Positions 42,741-50,871 of a stretch of DNA of 55,142 nucleotides are shown in pieces. The notes below the pieces were generated by a model. The model had not been told where the DNA came from, searched no databases, and saw only the letters and a list, made by a program, of their open reading frames with translations. The DNA is taken from positions 1 through 55,142 of the forward strand of contig JAFVPE010000032.1 in the NCBI GenBank assembly GCA_017505465.1, in the 5' to 3' direction. Numbering within the stretch: position 1 is the first letter of the stretch; each line of letters begins with the position of its first letter. The stretch comes from Clostridia bacterium. GTDB lineage: Bacteria; Bacillota; Clostridia; Christensenellales; Borkfalkiaceae. The translations under genes and the position numbers were made by a program.

Positions 42741-45698
42741 ATGGGATTGATCAAATATTTGATGGGCACAGACGCCAGAAGAAGCTTGAGAAAGCTGAAC
42801 AAGATGACGGATAAGGTAGAAGAATTAGAGCCGAAGTATCAGGCGATGGACGACGCTACCCTGAAAGAACAAACGAACGTATTGAAAGGGCGTTTGGCGA
42901 ATGGGGAAACGTTGGACGATATTCTTTACGACGCATTTGCGGCGCTCCGCGAAGCGGCAAAGCGCGTACTCGGTATGCGCCATTTCCGTGTGCAAATCAT
43001 CGGCGGTATCTGTTTGCATCAAGGCCGTATCGCAGAAATGCGTACGGGTGAAGGTAAGACGCTCGTTTCCACGTTGCCTGCGTATCTTAACGCGCTTTCG
43101 GGGAAGAGTGTACACGTCGTTACGGTAAACGACTACTTGGCAAAGCGTGACGCAGAATGGATGGGTAAAGTCCACAAGTTCATGGGACTTACCGTTGGCG
43201 TTGTCGTACCCGGTATGGACGACAATGAAAAACGTGAAGCATACAAGTGCGACATCGTTTACGGTACGAACAACGAATTCGGTTTCGACTACCTTCGTGA
43301 TAACCTTAAAACCGACCTTTCGAGAATGGTACAACGTGATTTGACGTTTGCAATTGTCGACGAAGTCGACTCCATTCTTATCGACGAAGCGAGAACCCCC
43401 CTTATCATTTCGGGTAAAGGGGAAAAATCTTCCGATTTGTACGTGCAAGTTGACAAGCTTGTTCGCACCTTCAACGGCGGTTTCGACGACGAATTGAAGG
43501 AAGCGGAAGAAGAAGCTTATGCGCAGAGAAAGGCGAATAAGAAGAACAAGAAAAAGCAGATTGTAGAAGACGTTGAGGACGATGAAGAGGAAGAATACGT
43601 CGACTACACGCAGATGACGCTTGAAGAACAGGCGAACTACGAAGCGGAGCTTGCGGAAAAGAAGGCGGCGGCTTTGGCGGCGGCACCCGAGGGCAAGAGA
43701 TCTTTGGCGGCGGCAAGAGAGTGGGATTACATCATCAACCGTCAAGACAAGACGGTGGAACTCACCGATAGCGGTGCAAGAAAAGCGGAAAGATTCTTCC
43801 ATATCGACAACATTGCGGAAATCGAGCACGCAGATCTCAACCACCACATTCAACAGGCTTTGAAGGCACACAAGCTCTTCAAGTTGGACGAAGATTATAT
43901 CGTAAACGAAGGCGAAATTATCATCGTTGACGAATTTACCGGCCGTCTTATGATCGGTAGAAGATATTCCGACGGCTTGCACCAAGCTATCGAAGCGAAG
44001 GAAGGTGTGGAAGTACGCAGTGAAAACAAAACGTATGCGACCGTTACCTTCCAAAACTATTTCCGTTTGTACTCCAAGCTTTCGGGCATGACGGGTACGG
44101 CAAAGACGGAAGAAGCGGAATTTAGAACGATTTACTCTCTCGACGTAGTCGAAATTCCCACCAACCGTCCCGTAAAGCGTGTAGATTTGCCCGACAAAGT
44201 GTACAAGAGCAACGACGGCAAAAAACGTGCAATCGTAGAAGAAATTATGCAACGCCACGAAAGCGGTCAACCGATCCTTGTCGGTACGTCGTCCGTTGAT
44301 AAGTCGGAAGAGCTTTCCCGTCTTTTGAAGAGAAACGGCGTTAAGCACAACATCTTGAACGCAAAGAACCACGAACGCGAAGCGGAAATCGTTGCACAGG
44401 CAGGTAGATTGAACGCCGTTACGATTTCCACGAACATGGCAGGCCGTGGTACGGACATCTTGCTCGGCGGTAACCCCGAATATCTTGCGAAGAAACGTCT
44501 TCGTGAAGAAGGTGCGCAGCCCGAGGATATCGACCTTGCAATGAGTATGTATATTACGGACATTCCCGAAAATATTGCGGAGCTCCGTGAAAGATATAAA
44601 AAGGTTTACGCATATTACAAGGCGCAAACGGACGAAGAAAAGACGAAAGTTATCGAAGCGGGCGGTCTTTGCATTATCGGTACGGAGCGTCACGAATCCC
44701 GTCGTATCGACAATCAGCTCCGTGGACGTGCAGGTCGTCAAGGGGATATCGGTATGTCCGTATTCTTCTTGTCGCTTGAAGACGAGCTCGTGCTTCGTTT
44801 TGGTGGCGAGAGAATGAAAGCAATGTACAATACCTTTGGTATTGACGAGGATACTTGTCTTGAATCGAAGATGCTTTCCCGTGGTATTGAAAATGCGCAG
44901 AAAAACATCGAAGGCAGAAACTTCGGTATCCGTAAGAACGTCTTGCAGTACGACGACGTTATGAACAAACAACGTTTGGTTATGTACGAAAACCGTATGA
45001 ACGTTTTGAAGGGCGTCAACGTACACGAACAAGTGATGAAATATATTCCCGACTACGTGGAAGAAGTCGTTTGCTCGGCGGTCAACGTGAACGCAATGCC
45101 CGAACGTTGGAATGAGGACGAATTGAACGCAGCGCTTGAAGCGAAGGTGTTGCCCGAAGGCACGAACTACGTGACGAGAGAACGTTTGATGAAGTGGGAT
45201 TACGAGCTTGCAATCAAGAAGATCACGAGAAAGGTCGAAAAGGAATACGAAAAGAGAATCGAAGAGCTCAAAGAACAAGGAGTGGATTTCAGCGCAATCG
45301 AGCGTAGAGTGCTCCTTATGACGGTTGATAGAAATTGGATCGACCATATCGACGCGATGGATCAGCTTCGTAAGGGTATTTCCTTGCGTGCATACGGTCA
45401 AGTAGACCCTATCATTTCCTACAAGAAAGAGGGCTACGATATGTTCGACGAAATGGTAGAGCGCATTCAACGTTCGGTTATCAGCGTGCTCTTGAAGGTA
45501 AAGATTGAGATGCGTCCTGCGCAACCTGCGCCTACGGCGGCGCCCACGCCTGCTCCTGCACTTGCGGCAACGCCTGCAAACGGCGCAAAGCCTGCTCCTA
45601 GACCTTTCCGCCGTCAAATGCCCGTATCCCTTATGAATATGTCTTCCTACAAAGAAAGACAGGCACAAGCGGAAGAAAAGAAAGACGAAAATAAGTAA
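42741..45698 (+). CDS. secA: Preprotein translocase ATPase SecA
   Basis: 985 residues, longer than the usual 800-900. Motor motifs are intact: MRTGEGKTLVSTLPAYLNAL (Walker A), FAIVDEVDSILIDEARTPLI (DEAD-like box), VGTSSVDKSEELS, NMAGRGTDILLGG and RGRAGRQGDIGMS. An unusual charged insertion of about 70 residues (about 250-330, with KKNKKKQIVEDVEDDEEEEY) interrupts the region after the first nucleotide-binding half. The C-terminal linker is Ala/Pro-rich and lacks the usual zinc-binding CxC...CH motif. SecA drives export through SecYEG. The large surface protein and lipoprotein of the secretion operon depend on it. Confidence 0.97.
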   Translation: MGLIKYLMGTDARRSLRKLNKMTDKVEELEPKYQAMDDATLKEQTNVLKGRLANGETLDDILYDAFAALREAAKRVLGMRHFRVQIIGGICLHQGRIAEMRTGEGKTLVSTLPAYLNALSGKSVHVVTVNDYLAKRDAEWMGKVHKFMGLTVGVVVPGMDDNEKREAYKCDIVYGTNNEFGFDYLRDNLKTDLSRMVQRDLTFAIVDEVDSILIDEARTPLIISGKGEKSSDLYVQVDKLVRTFNGGFDDELKEAEEEAYAQRKANKKNKKKQIVEDVEDDEEEEYVDYTQMTLEEQANYEAELAEKKAAALAAAPEGKRSLAAAREWDYIINRQDKTVELTDSGARKAERFFHIDNIAEIEHADLNHHIQQALKAHKLFKLDEDYIVNEGEIIIVDEFTGRLMIGRRYSDGLHQAIEAKEGVEVRSENKTYATVTFQNYFRLYSKLSGMTGTAKTEEAEFRTIYSLDVVEIPTNRPVKRVDLPDKVYKSNDGKKRAIVEEIMQRHESGQPILVGTSSVDKSEELSRLLKRNGVKHNILNAKNHEREAEIVAQAGRLNAVTISTNMAGRGTDILLGGNPEYLAKKRLREEGAQPEDIDLAMSMYITDIPENIAELRERYKKVYAYYKAQTDEEKTKVIEAGGLCIIGTERHESRRIDNQLRGRAGRQGDIGMSVFFLSLEDELVLRFGGERMKAMYNTFGIDEDTCLESKMLSRGIENAQKNIEGRNFGIRKNVLQYDDVMNKQRLVMYENRMNVLKGVNVHEQVMKYIPDYVEEVVCSAVNVNAMPERWNEDELNAALEAKVLPEGTNYVTRERLMKWDYELAIKKITRKVEKEYEKRIEELKEQGVDFSAIERRVLLMTVDRNWIDHIDAMDQLRKGISLRAYGQVDPIISYKKEGYDMFDEMVERIQRSVISVLLKVKIEMRPAQPAPTAAPTPAPALAATPANGAKPAPRPFRRQMPVSLMNMSSYKERQAQAEEKKDENK

Positions 45699-45706
45699 GG
45701 AATTTT

Positions 45707-46804
45707 ATGTTTAAGGCAGACGATTACAGATTAAAAATTCAAGGAATGCGTGCGGTGCTCAAAGAAGCGGAATACGCTTTGGATATCGAGCATTTGCGCC
45801 CCCGTCTTGTAGAGCTTGAAAGGGAACAGGAAAACCCCGACGTTTGGCAGGATTTGGAAAAATCCACCAAAATCGGTAAGGAAATTTCCGCGCTCCGCAA
45901 CAAGATCAACGCATACGAAGCAGGCGCAACGGCGCTTTCCGACGCAGAAGACGTCGTGGATTTGATTGAAGAAACGGAAGACGAATCGTTGATTCCCGAG
46001 CTTGACGAAATGCTCGTAACGGCGGAAAAGGATATTGAAGAAATGCGTATCCGCGCCATTTTGAAAGGGCAGTACGACAACCATAACGCCATGCTTGCGC
46101 TTCACGCAGGCGCAGGCGGTACGGAAGCGTGCGATTGGTGTCAAATGCTCTACCGTATGTACAACCGTTATTGCGAAAAGATGGGCTTTAAGGTCACCGA
46201 GCTTGACCGTGAAGCAGGCGACGGCGCAGGCTTGAAGAGCGTTTCCTTCCGTGTGGAAGGGGAAAATGCATACGGCTATTTGAAGGCGGAAATGGGGGTA
46301 CACCGTTTGGTACGTATTTCCCCGTTCGACGCAAACAAACGCCGCCAAACGTCGTTTAGCTCCTTGGAAGTTATGCCCGAGGTTGAAGACGATAACGAAG
46401 TGGAAATTAACGACGACGATATCCGTATCGATATTTATCATTCGGGCGGCGCAGGCGGTCAAAACGTAAACAAGGTTGCTTCCGCCGTGCGTATTACCCA
46501 CTTCCCGACGGGTATCGTAGTACAGTGTCAAAACGAGCGTTCGCAGCTTCAAAACAAGGCGATGTGTTTTGCGTTGCTTCGTTCCAAGCTCTTGGAAAAG
46601 AAGATTGAACAGCGTCAAGCGGAAGCGGCGGCGATGAAAGGGGACGTGAAGAAAATCGAATGGGGCGCGCAAATTCGCTCCTACGTATTCTGTCCGTATA
46701 CGCTCGTCAAAGACCACCGCACGGGTTTTGAAAAGGGCGACGTGCAGGCGGTTATGGACGGTGAAATTCACGGGTTCATCATCGACTATTTGAAGAAATT
46801 TTAA
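45707..46804 (+). CDS. prfB: Peptide chain release factor 2
   Basis: 365 residues in one uninterrupted frame, 8 nt after secA. The SPF tripeptide that reads UGA/UAA is present in RISPFDANKRRQTSFSSLEV. The catalytic GGQ is in SGGAGGQNVNKVASAVRITH. It hydrolyses peptidyl-tRNA at UAA and UGA stops. Most bacterial prfB genes need a +1 frameshift at a CTT TGA site near codon 25. Here the corresponding position (45776-45784) reads GCT TTG GAT, so the frame is continuous and autoregulation by frameshifting has been lost. Confidence 0.97.
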   Translation: MFKADDYRLKIQGMRAVLKEAEYALDIEHLRPRLVELEREQENPDVWQDLEKSTKIGKEISALRNKINAYEAGATALSDAEDVVDLIEETEDESLIPELDEMLVTAEKDIEEMRIRAILKGQYDNHNAMLALHAGAGGTEACDWCQMLYRMYNRYCEKMGFKVTELDREAGDGAGLKSVSFRVEGENAYGYLKAEMGVHRLVRISPFDANKRRQTSFSSLEVMPEVEDDNEVEINDDDIRIDIYHSGGAGGQNVNKVASAVRITHFPTGIVVQCQNERSQLQNKAMCFALLRSKLLEKKIEQRQAEAAAMKGDVKKIEWGAQIRSYVFCPYTLVKDHRTGFEKGDVQAVMDGEIHGFIIDYLKKF

Positions 46805-46810
46805 CAAACG

Positions 46811-46845
46811 GAGGGGGCAGGTACGAGATTACCGCCCTCTTTTAT
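46811..46845 (+). terminator. Probable terminator after prfB
   Basis: GAGGG (46811-46815) and GGT (46820-46822) pair with ACC (46831-46833) and CCCTC (46835-46839), followed by TTTTAT. The stem is imperfect. Confidence 0.55.
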
Positions 46846-46875
46846 CGAAAAAAGTGGCAAGACAAGGGCAAGAGT

Positions 46876-47958
46876 ATGTACAATCCTTTTGAAAAGCTTG
46901 AATTGAATAAGGCGGAGCCGATTATCCTTGGTATTGAAAGCTCTTGCGACGAAACGGCGGCGGCAGTCATTAAGGGCAGAAAAATTTTGTCCGACGAAAT
47001 TGCGTCGTCTGCTTCCGTGCAAGCGCAATTCGGCGGCGTCGTACCCGAAATTGCTTCTCGCGCGCACACCGATGCGGTGGCGGAAGTGGTGGAACGCGCC
47101 GTAAAAAACGCAGGGATTTCCTATGCCGATATCGATGCCGTTGCCGTTACGTACGGTGCGGGGCTTTTGGGTGCGTTGCTCGTGGGCGTCAACTTTGCAA
47201 AGGCGCTCGCCTATGCGCTCAACAAACCGCTGATTGCGGTCAACCATATTCGTGGACATCTTGCGGCTTCCTATCTTTCTTCGCCCGAACTCAAACCGCC
47301 TTTCATTACCTTGCTTGCAAGCGGCGGCCATACCGCTATTTTGCACGCAAAGTCGGAAGCGGAGTTTGAAATTCTTGGTGCGACGCTCGACGATGCGGCA
47401 GGCGAAGCCTTTGATAAGGTTGCAAGGGTGCTTGGGCTTCAATATCCCGGCGGGCCGAATATCGAAAAATGCGCTTTGGACGGCGAGACGAACGTTCCAA
47501 TGCCGAAAATGTTAAAGGGCGGCGGTGGCTATAACTTCTCGTATAGCGGATTGAAAACGGCGGTTATCAACTATTGCCATACCAAAGAGCAGAAAAACGA
47601 AGCTTATTCCAAAGCGGACGTGGCTTGCTCATTCCAACGCGCGGCAGTAGACGTGCTCGTGGAAAAAACGGTGGAAGCGGCGAAGGAAAAGGGTGTTTCT
47701 ATCGTAACGGCAGGCGGCGGTGTGGCGGCGAATACCTATCTTCGTCAAAGCTTGCAGGCGGCTTGCGATAAGAATCATTTGACCTTGATTTTACCCGAAA
47801 AGCGTTATTGTACGGACAATGCGGCAATGATTGCTTCCGAAGGTTTGGTGCAGTACAGACTCGGCAATTTTGCCGATATGACGTTGACGGCGAAGGCGTC
47901 TATTCCTTTGGCGGCAACCCTTGAAACGGTGCAGAGCCGCAGGGCGAAAGAGGTGTAA
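46876..47958 (+). CDS. tsaD: tRNA N6-adenosine threonylcarbamoyltransferase
   Basis: 360 residues with the full ASKHA-fold signature: LGIESSCDETAAAVI, FGGVVPEIASRAHTDAV, the metal-binding NHIRGHLAA, and LLASGGHTAILHAK. TsaD joins a threonylcarbamoyl group, made by TsaC, to A37 of tRNAs that read ANN codons, together with TsaB and TsaE. Those partner genes are not in the window. Length and motifs are standard. The stop codon is followed after 1 nt by the start of the next gene, so the two are cotranscribed. Confidence 0.97.
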   Translation: MYNPFEKLELNKAEPIILGIESSCDETAAAVIKGRKILSDEIASSASVQAQFGGVVPEIASRAHTDAVAEVVERAVKNAGISYADIDAVAVTYGAGLLGALLVGVNFAKALAYALNKPLIAVNHIRGHLAASYLSSPELKPPFITLLASGGHTAILHAKSEAEFEILGATLDDAAGEAFDKVARVLGLQYPGGPNIEKCALDGETNVPMPKMLKGGGGYNFSYSGLKTAVINYCHTKEQKNEAYSKADVACSFQRAAVDVLVEKTVEAAKEKGVSIVTAGGGVAANTYLRQSLQAACDKNHLTLILPEKRYCTDNAAMIASEGLVQYRLGNFADMTLTAKASIPLAATLETVQSRRAKEV

Positions 47959-47959
47959 T

Positions 47960-48931
47960 ATGTGGGATAAAGTCGTACACGTGCTTGCCCATATTTGGGA
48001 GTGGTTAGCGCACTCGTTAAAGGATACCGTGCCCCTGCTTCCGTTTATTTTGGTGATGTATGCACTTATCGAACTGCTTGAAAGTAAGGCGGATTTGCGT
48101 AAAATAACGAAATTTGGGACAAGGCTTGGGCCGCTTGTCGGCTCTGCGACGGGGTTGATTCCCCAATGCGGATTTTCCGTGATGGCGGCGAAGCTCTTTG
48201 AGCAAAAATATATCACGATGGGAACGCTTTTCGCTATCTTTATGGCGACGAGCGACGAAGCGTTCATCATTATGCTTTCCGATTTGCAAACGGGTGCAAT
48301 GTGGGTGTTACCTACGCTCCTTGCAAAAGTTTTAATCGGTATTGCCGTCGGATATGCCGTTGATTTCGTTATGCGTCTTGTAGGACGTAGGCAGGTATGC
48401 GTTGAAATGCCGAAAACGGTGGGCGGCGTGCCTACGACGGTACACGAAATTTTCATACAGAGATACGAGCAGGAGCGTGAAGTGGAAGCGGAATGCTCGT
48501 GCGGAAAGAGCCACGCAGGACAGCATTGGGCAATACGGTATCTACTCAATCCTTTCTTGCATATGTTGAAGGTGGGCGGTCTTATTCTTGCCGTTAACTT
48601 CACGTTGGAAATGATTATTCACCTCGTTGGCGGACCGTCGGTTTTTGCGAGCTTTATGGAACAAAACCGTTTCCTGCAACCTGTGATTTCTTGCGCAATC
48701 GGGTTGATTCCCAACTGTGCGTCGTCCGTCGTAATTACGGAAACGTTTTTGAGCGGAAACATTTTTTTCGGAACGTTTGTGGCAGGCTTGTGCGCGAACG
48801 CAGGCATGGGTTTCGTCGTTATTTTGCGCAACGTGCGGAAATGGAAACGCAATCTTTTGATGATTTTGGCGTGTTATCTCATTTCCGTCACAATCGGTAT
48901 TTTGTTGAATATTTTTCCGCTTTCTGTTTAA
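47960..48931 (+). CDS. Putative 10-TM metal/arsenic exporter (ArsP_2-like)
   Basis: 323 residues from the ATG at 47960, which follows GAGGTG in the end of tsaD. About eight to ten hydrophobic segments occur. Two inverted-repeat-like motifs, SATGLIPQCGFSVMAAKLFE and AIGLIPNCASSVVITETFLS, are typical of the family annotated as putative arsenic efflux or 10-TM heavy-metal exporters; each has a Cys in the membrane. A soluble loop between the halves contains AECSCGKSHAGQH, a possible metal site. The likely role is export of a thiophilic ion or an organoarsenical at the cell membrane. The real substrate is not known. Confidence 0.78.
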   Translation: MWDKVVHVLAHIWEWLAHSLKDTVPLLPFILVMYALIELLESKADLRKITKFGTRLGPLVGSATGLIPQCGFSVMAAKLFEQKYITMGTLFAIFMATSDEAFIIMLSDLQTGAMWVLPTLLAKVLIGIAVGYAVDFVMRLVGRRQVCVEMPKTVGGVPTTVHEIFIQRYEQEREVEAECSCGKSHAGQHWAIRYLLNPFLHMLKVGGLILAVNFTLEMIIHLVGGPSVFASFMEQNRFLQPVISCAIGLIPNCASSVVITETFLSGNIFFGTFVAGLCANAGMGFVVILRNVRKWKRNLLMILACYLISVTIGILLNIFPLSV

Positions 48932-48986
48932 GAGAGCGGAATTTTGCGTTATATATAGAATAAATAAGGATAAGGAGTAATGCGTA

Positions 48987-49295
48987 ATGCAAGAAGTAGT
49001 CGTAAAAAATTTGGAAAACGGAACGCTGAATATTGTGCTTTCGGGGGATATTGACCTTGGAAATGCGGACGAGTTCTACACTGCGGTCATCACGGCGTAT
49101 AAGGCGACGCCTGCCAACCTTTGTTTCGATTGTGAAAAACTCAATTTTATCGACAGTACCACCCTCGGTACGTTTGTAAAAATTCTCAAGGCGGCAAAGG
49201 TGGACGGATATAAAATGCGCCTTGAAAAGCTGCAACCCAAGATCAAGAAGCTCTTTTTGATCTGTTCTTTGGATAGCATTATGGAGTTGGCGTAA
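48987..49295 (+). CDS. STAS-domain anti-sigma factor antagonist
   Basis: 102 residues forming a single STAS domain: LNIVLSGDIDLGNADEFYTA and the phosphorylation loop LNFIDSTTLGTFVKILKAA, where Ser or Thr after Asp is the regulated residue. In the SpoIIAA/RsbV family the dephosphorylated form pulls the anti-sigma kinase off the sigma factor. It is the first of four closely spaced genes (gaps of 2, 3 and 19 nt) that include a sigma factor and an ATPase-fold protein, so this is a complete partner-switch module. Confidence 0.88.
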   Translation: MQEVVVKNLENGTLNIVLSGDIDLGNADEFYTAVITAYKATPANLCFDCEKLNFIDSTTLGTFVKILKAAKVDGYKMRLEKLQPKIKKLFLICSLDSIMELA

Positions 49296-49297
49296 TT

Positions 49298-49651
49298 ATG
49301 GAAAAATTTTCGGTTACTTTGCCTTTGACGGGCGAATATCTCACAACGGTAAGGCTTACGACGGGCGGACTTTGCTCCCTTGTCGGGTTTAACGTGGACG
49401 AATCGGAAGATTATAAGGTTTGTGTGACGGAAAGCCTTTTGATTTTGAAACGCAACGGATTTACCACTGCAAGTATTGAATTTACGGTGGGGGAAGCGCT
49501 TGCTTGCCGTGTTGTCGGCGTGGAAAAGGGCGGCGAAAAAGAGGACGGCTTTGAGGATGAAATTTCCCGTTCGTTGCTTTCTGCGTTGCTTGGTAAGGTA
49601 GAGTTTGTAAAGGACGGCGAAAATATCGTCGGCGTGGTGTTTGAAGGCTAA
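49298..49651 (+). CDS. Degenerate RsbW/SpoIIAB-like protein
   Basis: 117 residues. The start follows the anti-sigma kinase pattern (FSVTLPLTGEYLTTVRLTTG, then GFNVDESEDYKVCVTESLLI), but the N-box Asn that binds magnesium-ATP is absent: the ExxxNA element reads ESLLILKRNG. No Gly-rich ATP-lid motif is present in the rest of the chain. The fold may be kept without kinase activity, so it could act as a pure binding partner. It lies between the STAS gene and the sigma gene, the normal place of the anti-sigma factor, while an apparently intact ATPase gene follows the sigma gene. Confidence 0.7.
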   Translation: MEKFSVTLPLTGEYLTTVRLTTGGLCSLVGFNVDESEDYKVCVTESLLILKRNGFTTASIEFTVGEALACRVVGVEKGGEKEDGFEDEISRSLLSALLGKVEFVKDGENIVGVVFEG

Positions 49652-49654
49652 GTT

Positions 49655-50392
49655 ATGACGGACGAAAAGACAAACGAGCTGTTTAAGCGATACAAAGAGA
49701 CGGGCGACGAAAAGCTACGCAACGAAATCGCCGAAAAGTATCTCTACATAGCCGATATTCTCGCCAAAAAATTCGTGGGGCGAGGGGTGGAGTACGACGA
49801 CTTAAAGCAAGTCGCCGCGCTTGCGCTTCTTCGCGGAATCGAACGGTTCGATCCGGACATGGGTATGCAATTTACCACCTTTATCACGCCAACGATTGCA
49901 GGGGAAATCAAAAATTATTTCCGTGATAAATCGAGAATGGTGAAAGTGCCAAGACGGCTTGGCGAAATTAGTATGGCGGTGAAAAAGTACGCTTCGGAAT
50001 ACGAATCGAAGTACGGCGAAAAGCCCAACGTGCGTAATATTGCAAAGGCGTTGTCGCTGTCGGAGGAAGACGTAATCAAGGCGCTCGAAATTGGTGGGAC
50101 GATTTCCTTGGACGGTATGGCGCCGAGTGCGGACGGGGAAGAAGACAGATCGCTGTATTCCTTAATTTCCGCCGACGAGGACAAATACGAGGAGTTTGAA
50201 ACGAAGGAAACGTTGCGCGCGGCGATAAAGGATTTTGACGAGCAGGAGCAGTTGCTTATCAAATACCGCTACGTGGACGAGCTTTCGCAAAGCGAAATTG
50301 CGGCGAGGTTCGGGGTTTCACAGATGTTTGTATCCCGTATGGAAAGAAAGGTTCTTGCGAAATTGCGCGAGAAGTTGAAAGGCGCATTTTAA
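49655..50392 (+). CDS. SigB/SigF/SigG-family RNA polymerase sigma factor
   Basis: 245 residues. Region 2 is clear (VEYDDLKQVAALALLRGIER, FDPDMGMQFTTFITPTIAGE, IKNYFRDKSRMVKVPRR). A region 3 helix-turn-helix follows (KPNVRNIAKALSLSEEDVIK). Region 4 carries YVDELSQSEIAARFGVSQMF and then VSRMERKVLAKLREKL. This is the group 3 type used for general stress or sporulation in Bacillota. The sequence alone does not separate SigB from SigF. The order STAS, anti-sigma-like, sigma matches both the sigB and the spoIIA operons. Confidence 0.92.
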   Translation: MTDEKTNELFKRYKETGDEKLRNEIAEKYLYIADILAKKFVGRGVEYDDLKQVAALALLRGIERFDPDMGMQFTTFITPTIAGEIKNYFRDKSRMVKVPRRLGEISMAVKKYASEYESKYGEKPNVRNIAKALSLSEEDVIKALEIGGTISLDGMAPSADGEEDRSLYSLISADEDKYEEFETKETLRAAIKDFDEQEQLLIKYRYVDELSQSEIAARFGVSQMFVSRMERKVLAKLREKLKGAF

Positions 50393-50411
50393 GATTGAAT
50401 GGAGGAAGGGA

Positions 50412-50771
50412 ATGACGTACGAAATTGAAAATTACGAATTGTTACGCCACGCTACGGAAGAATTCTGTGGTTTCCTTTCCGATGCGAACGTTCCTACGGA
50501 ACGTATTTTTGACAGTCGGCTTGTGGTTTACGAGCTGCTTGGCAACGTGCTCAAACATTCCAACGGGAAGGCGAGCCTTCGCTATACAATCACGGACGGC
50601 TTTGTGGAAGTGAAGATTCTTGCAAGCGTGCCTTACGAGCCGCCGAAGTGTCCCAAATGCGCGGACGTTTATGCCGAGAGCGGCAGGGGAATCTTTTTGG
50701 TGGATAGCATTTGTCACGAGAGAGTTTTGACCGAAGACGGCGTATTGATTGTGCGCATTAAAATTGAATAA
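50412..50771 (+). CDS. GHKL ATPase, anti-sigma/serine kinase type
   Basis: 119 residues. The N box is intact (LVVYELLGNVLKHSNGKASL) and a Gly-containing lid (ESGRGIFLVDSICHERV) is present, as in RsbW/RsbT/SpoIIAB serine kinases. A CPKC pair (near residue 78) just before the lid is unusual and might bind a metal or sense redox state. A strong GGAGGAAGG site precedes the ATG. Being downstream of the sigma gene, it may be the working kinase of the switch, with the degenerate protein upstream as co-factor. This division of labour is inferred. Confidence 0.82.
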   Translation: MTYEIENYELLRHATEEFCGFLSDANVPTERIFDSRLVVYELLGNVLKHSNGKASLRYTITDGFVEVKILASVPYEPPKCPKCADVYAESGRGIFLVDSICHERVLTEDGVLIVRIKIE

Positions 50772-50780
50772 GCGAAAATA

Positions 50781-50808
50781 AAACGGGCGTTGTCGCCCGT
50801 TTTTTGTT
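50781..50808 (+). terminator. Terminator of the sigma module
   Basis: AAACGGGCG (50781-50789) pairs with CGCCCGTTT (50794-50802), followed by T residues. Confidence 0.85.
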
Positions 50809-50825
50809 TGCAGTGCAAAAAAAGA

Positions 50826-50853
50826 ACCGCGCTTGCCATACGGCAAGCGCGGT
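50826..50853 (-). terminator. Terminator of the following - strand gene
   Basis: 12-bp stem ACCGCGCTTGCC (50826-50837) with 50842-50853. On the - strand it runs into a T-rich tail. Confidence 0.8.
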
Positions 50854-50871
50854 AAATATTGTTATCAGGAT

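Noticed and set aside
42825..45668. 947-codon open frame antisense to secA
   Set aside because: It mirrors the secA frame; its composition is Phe/Val/Arg-rich as expected of a shadow frame in GC-biased codons, and secA itself is certain.
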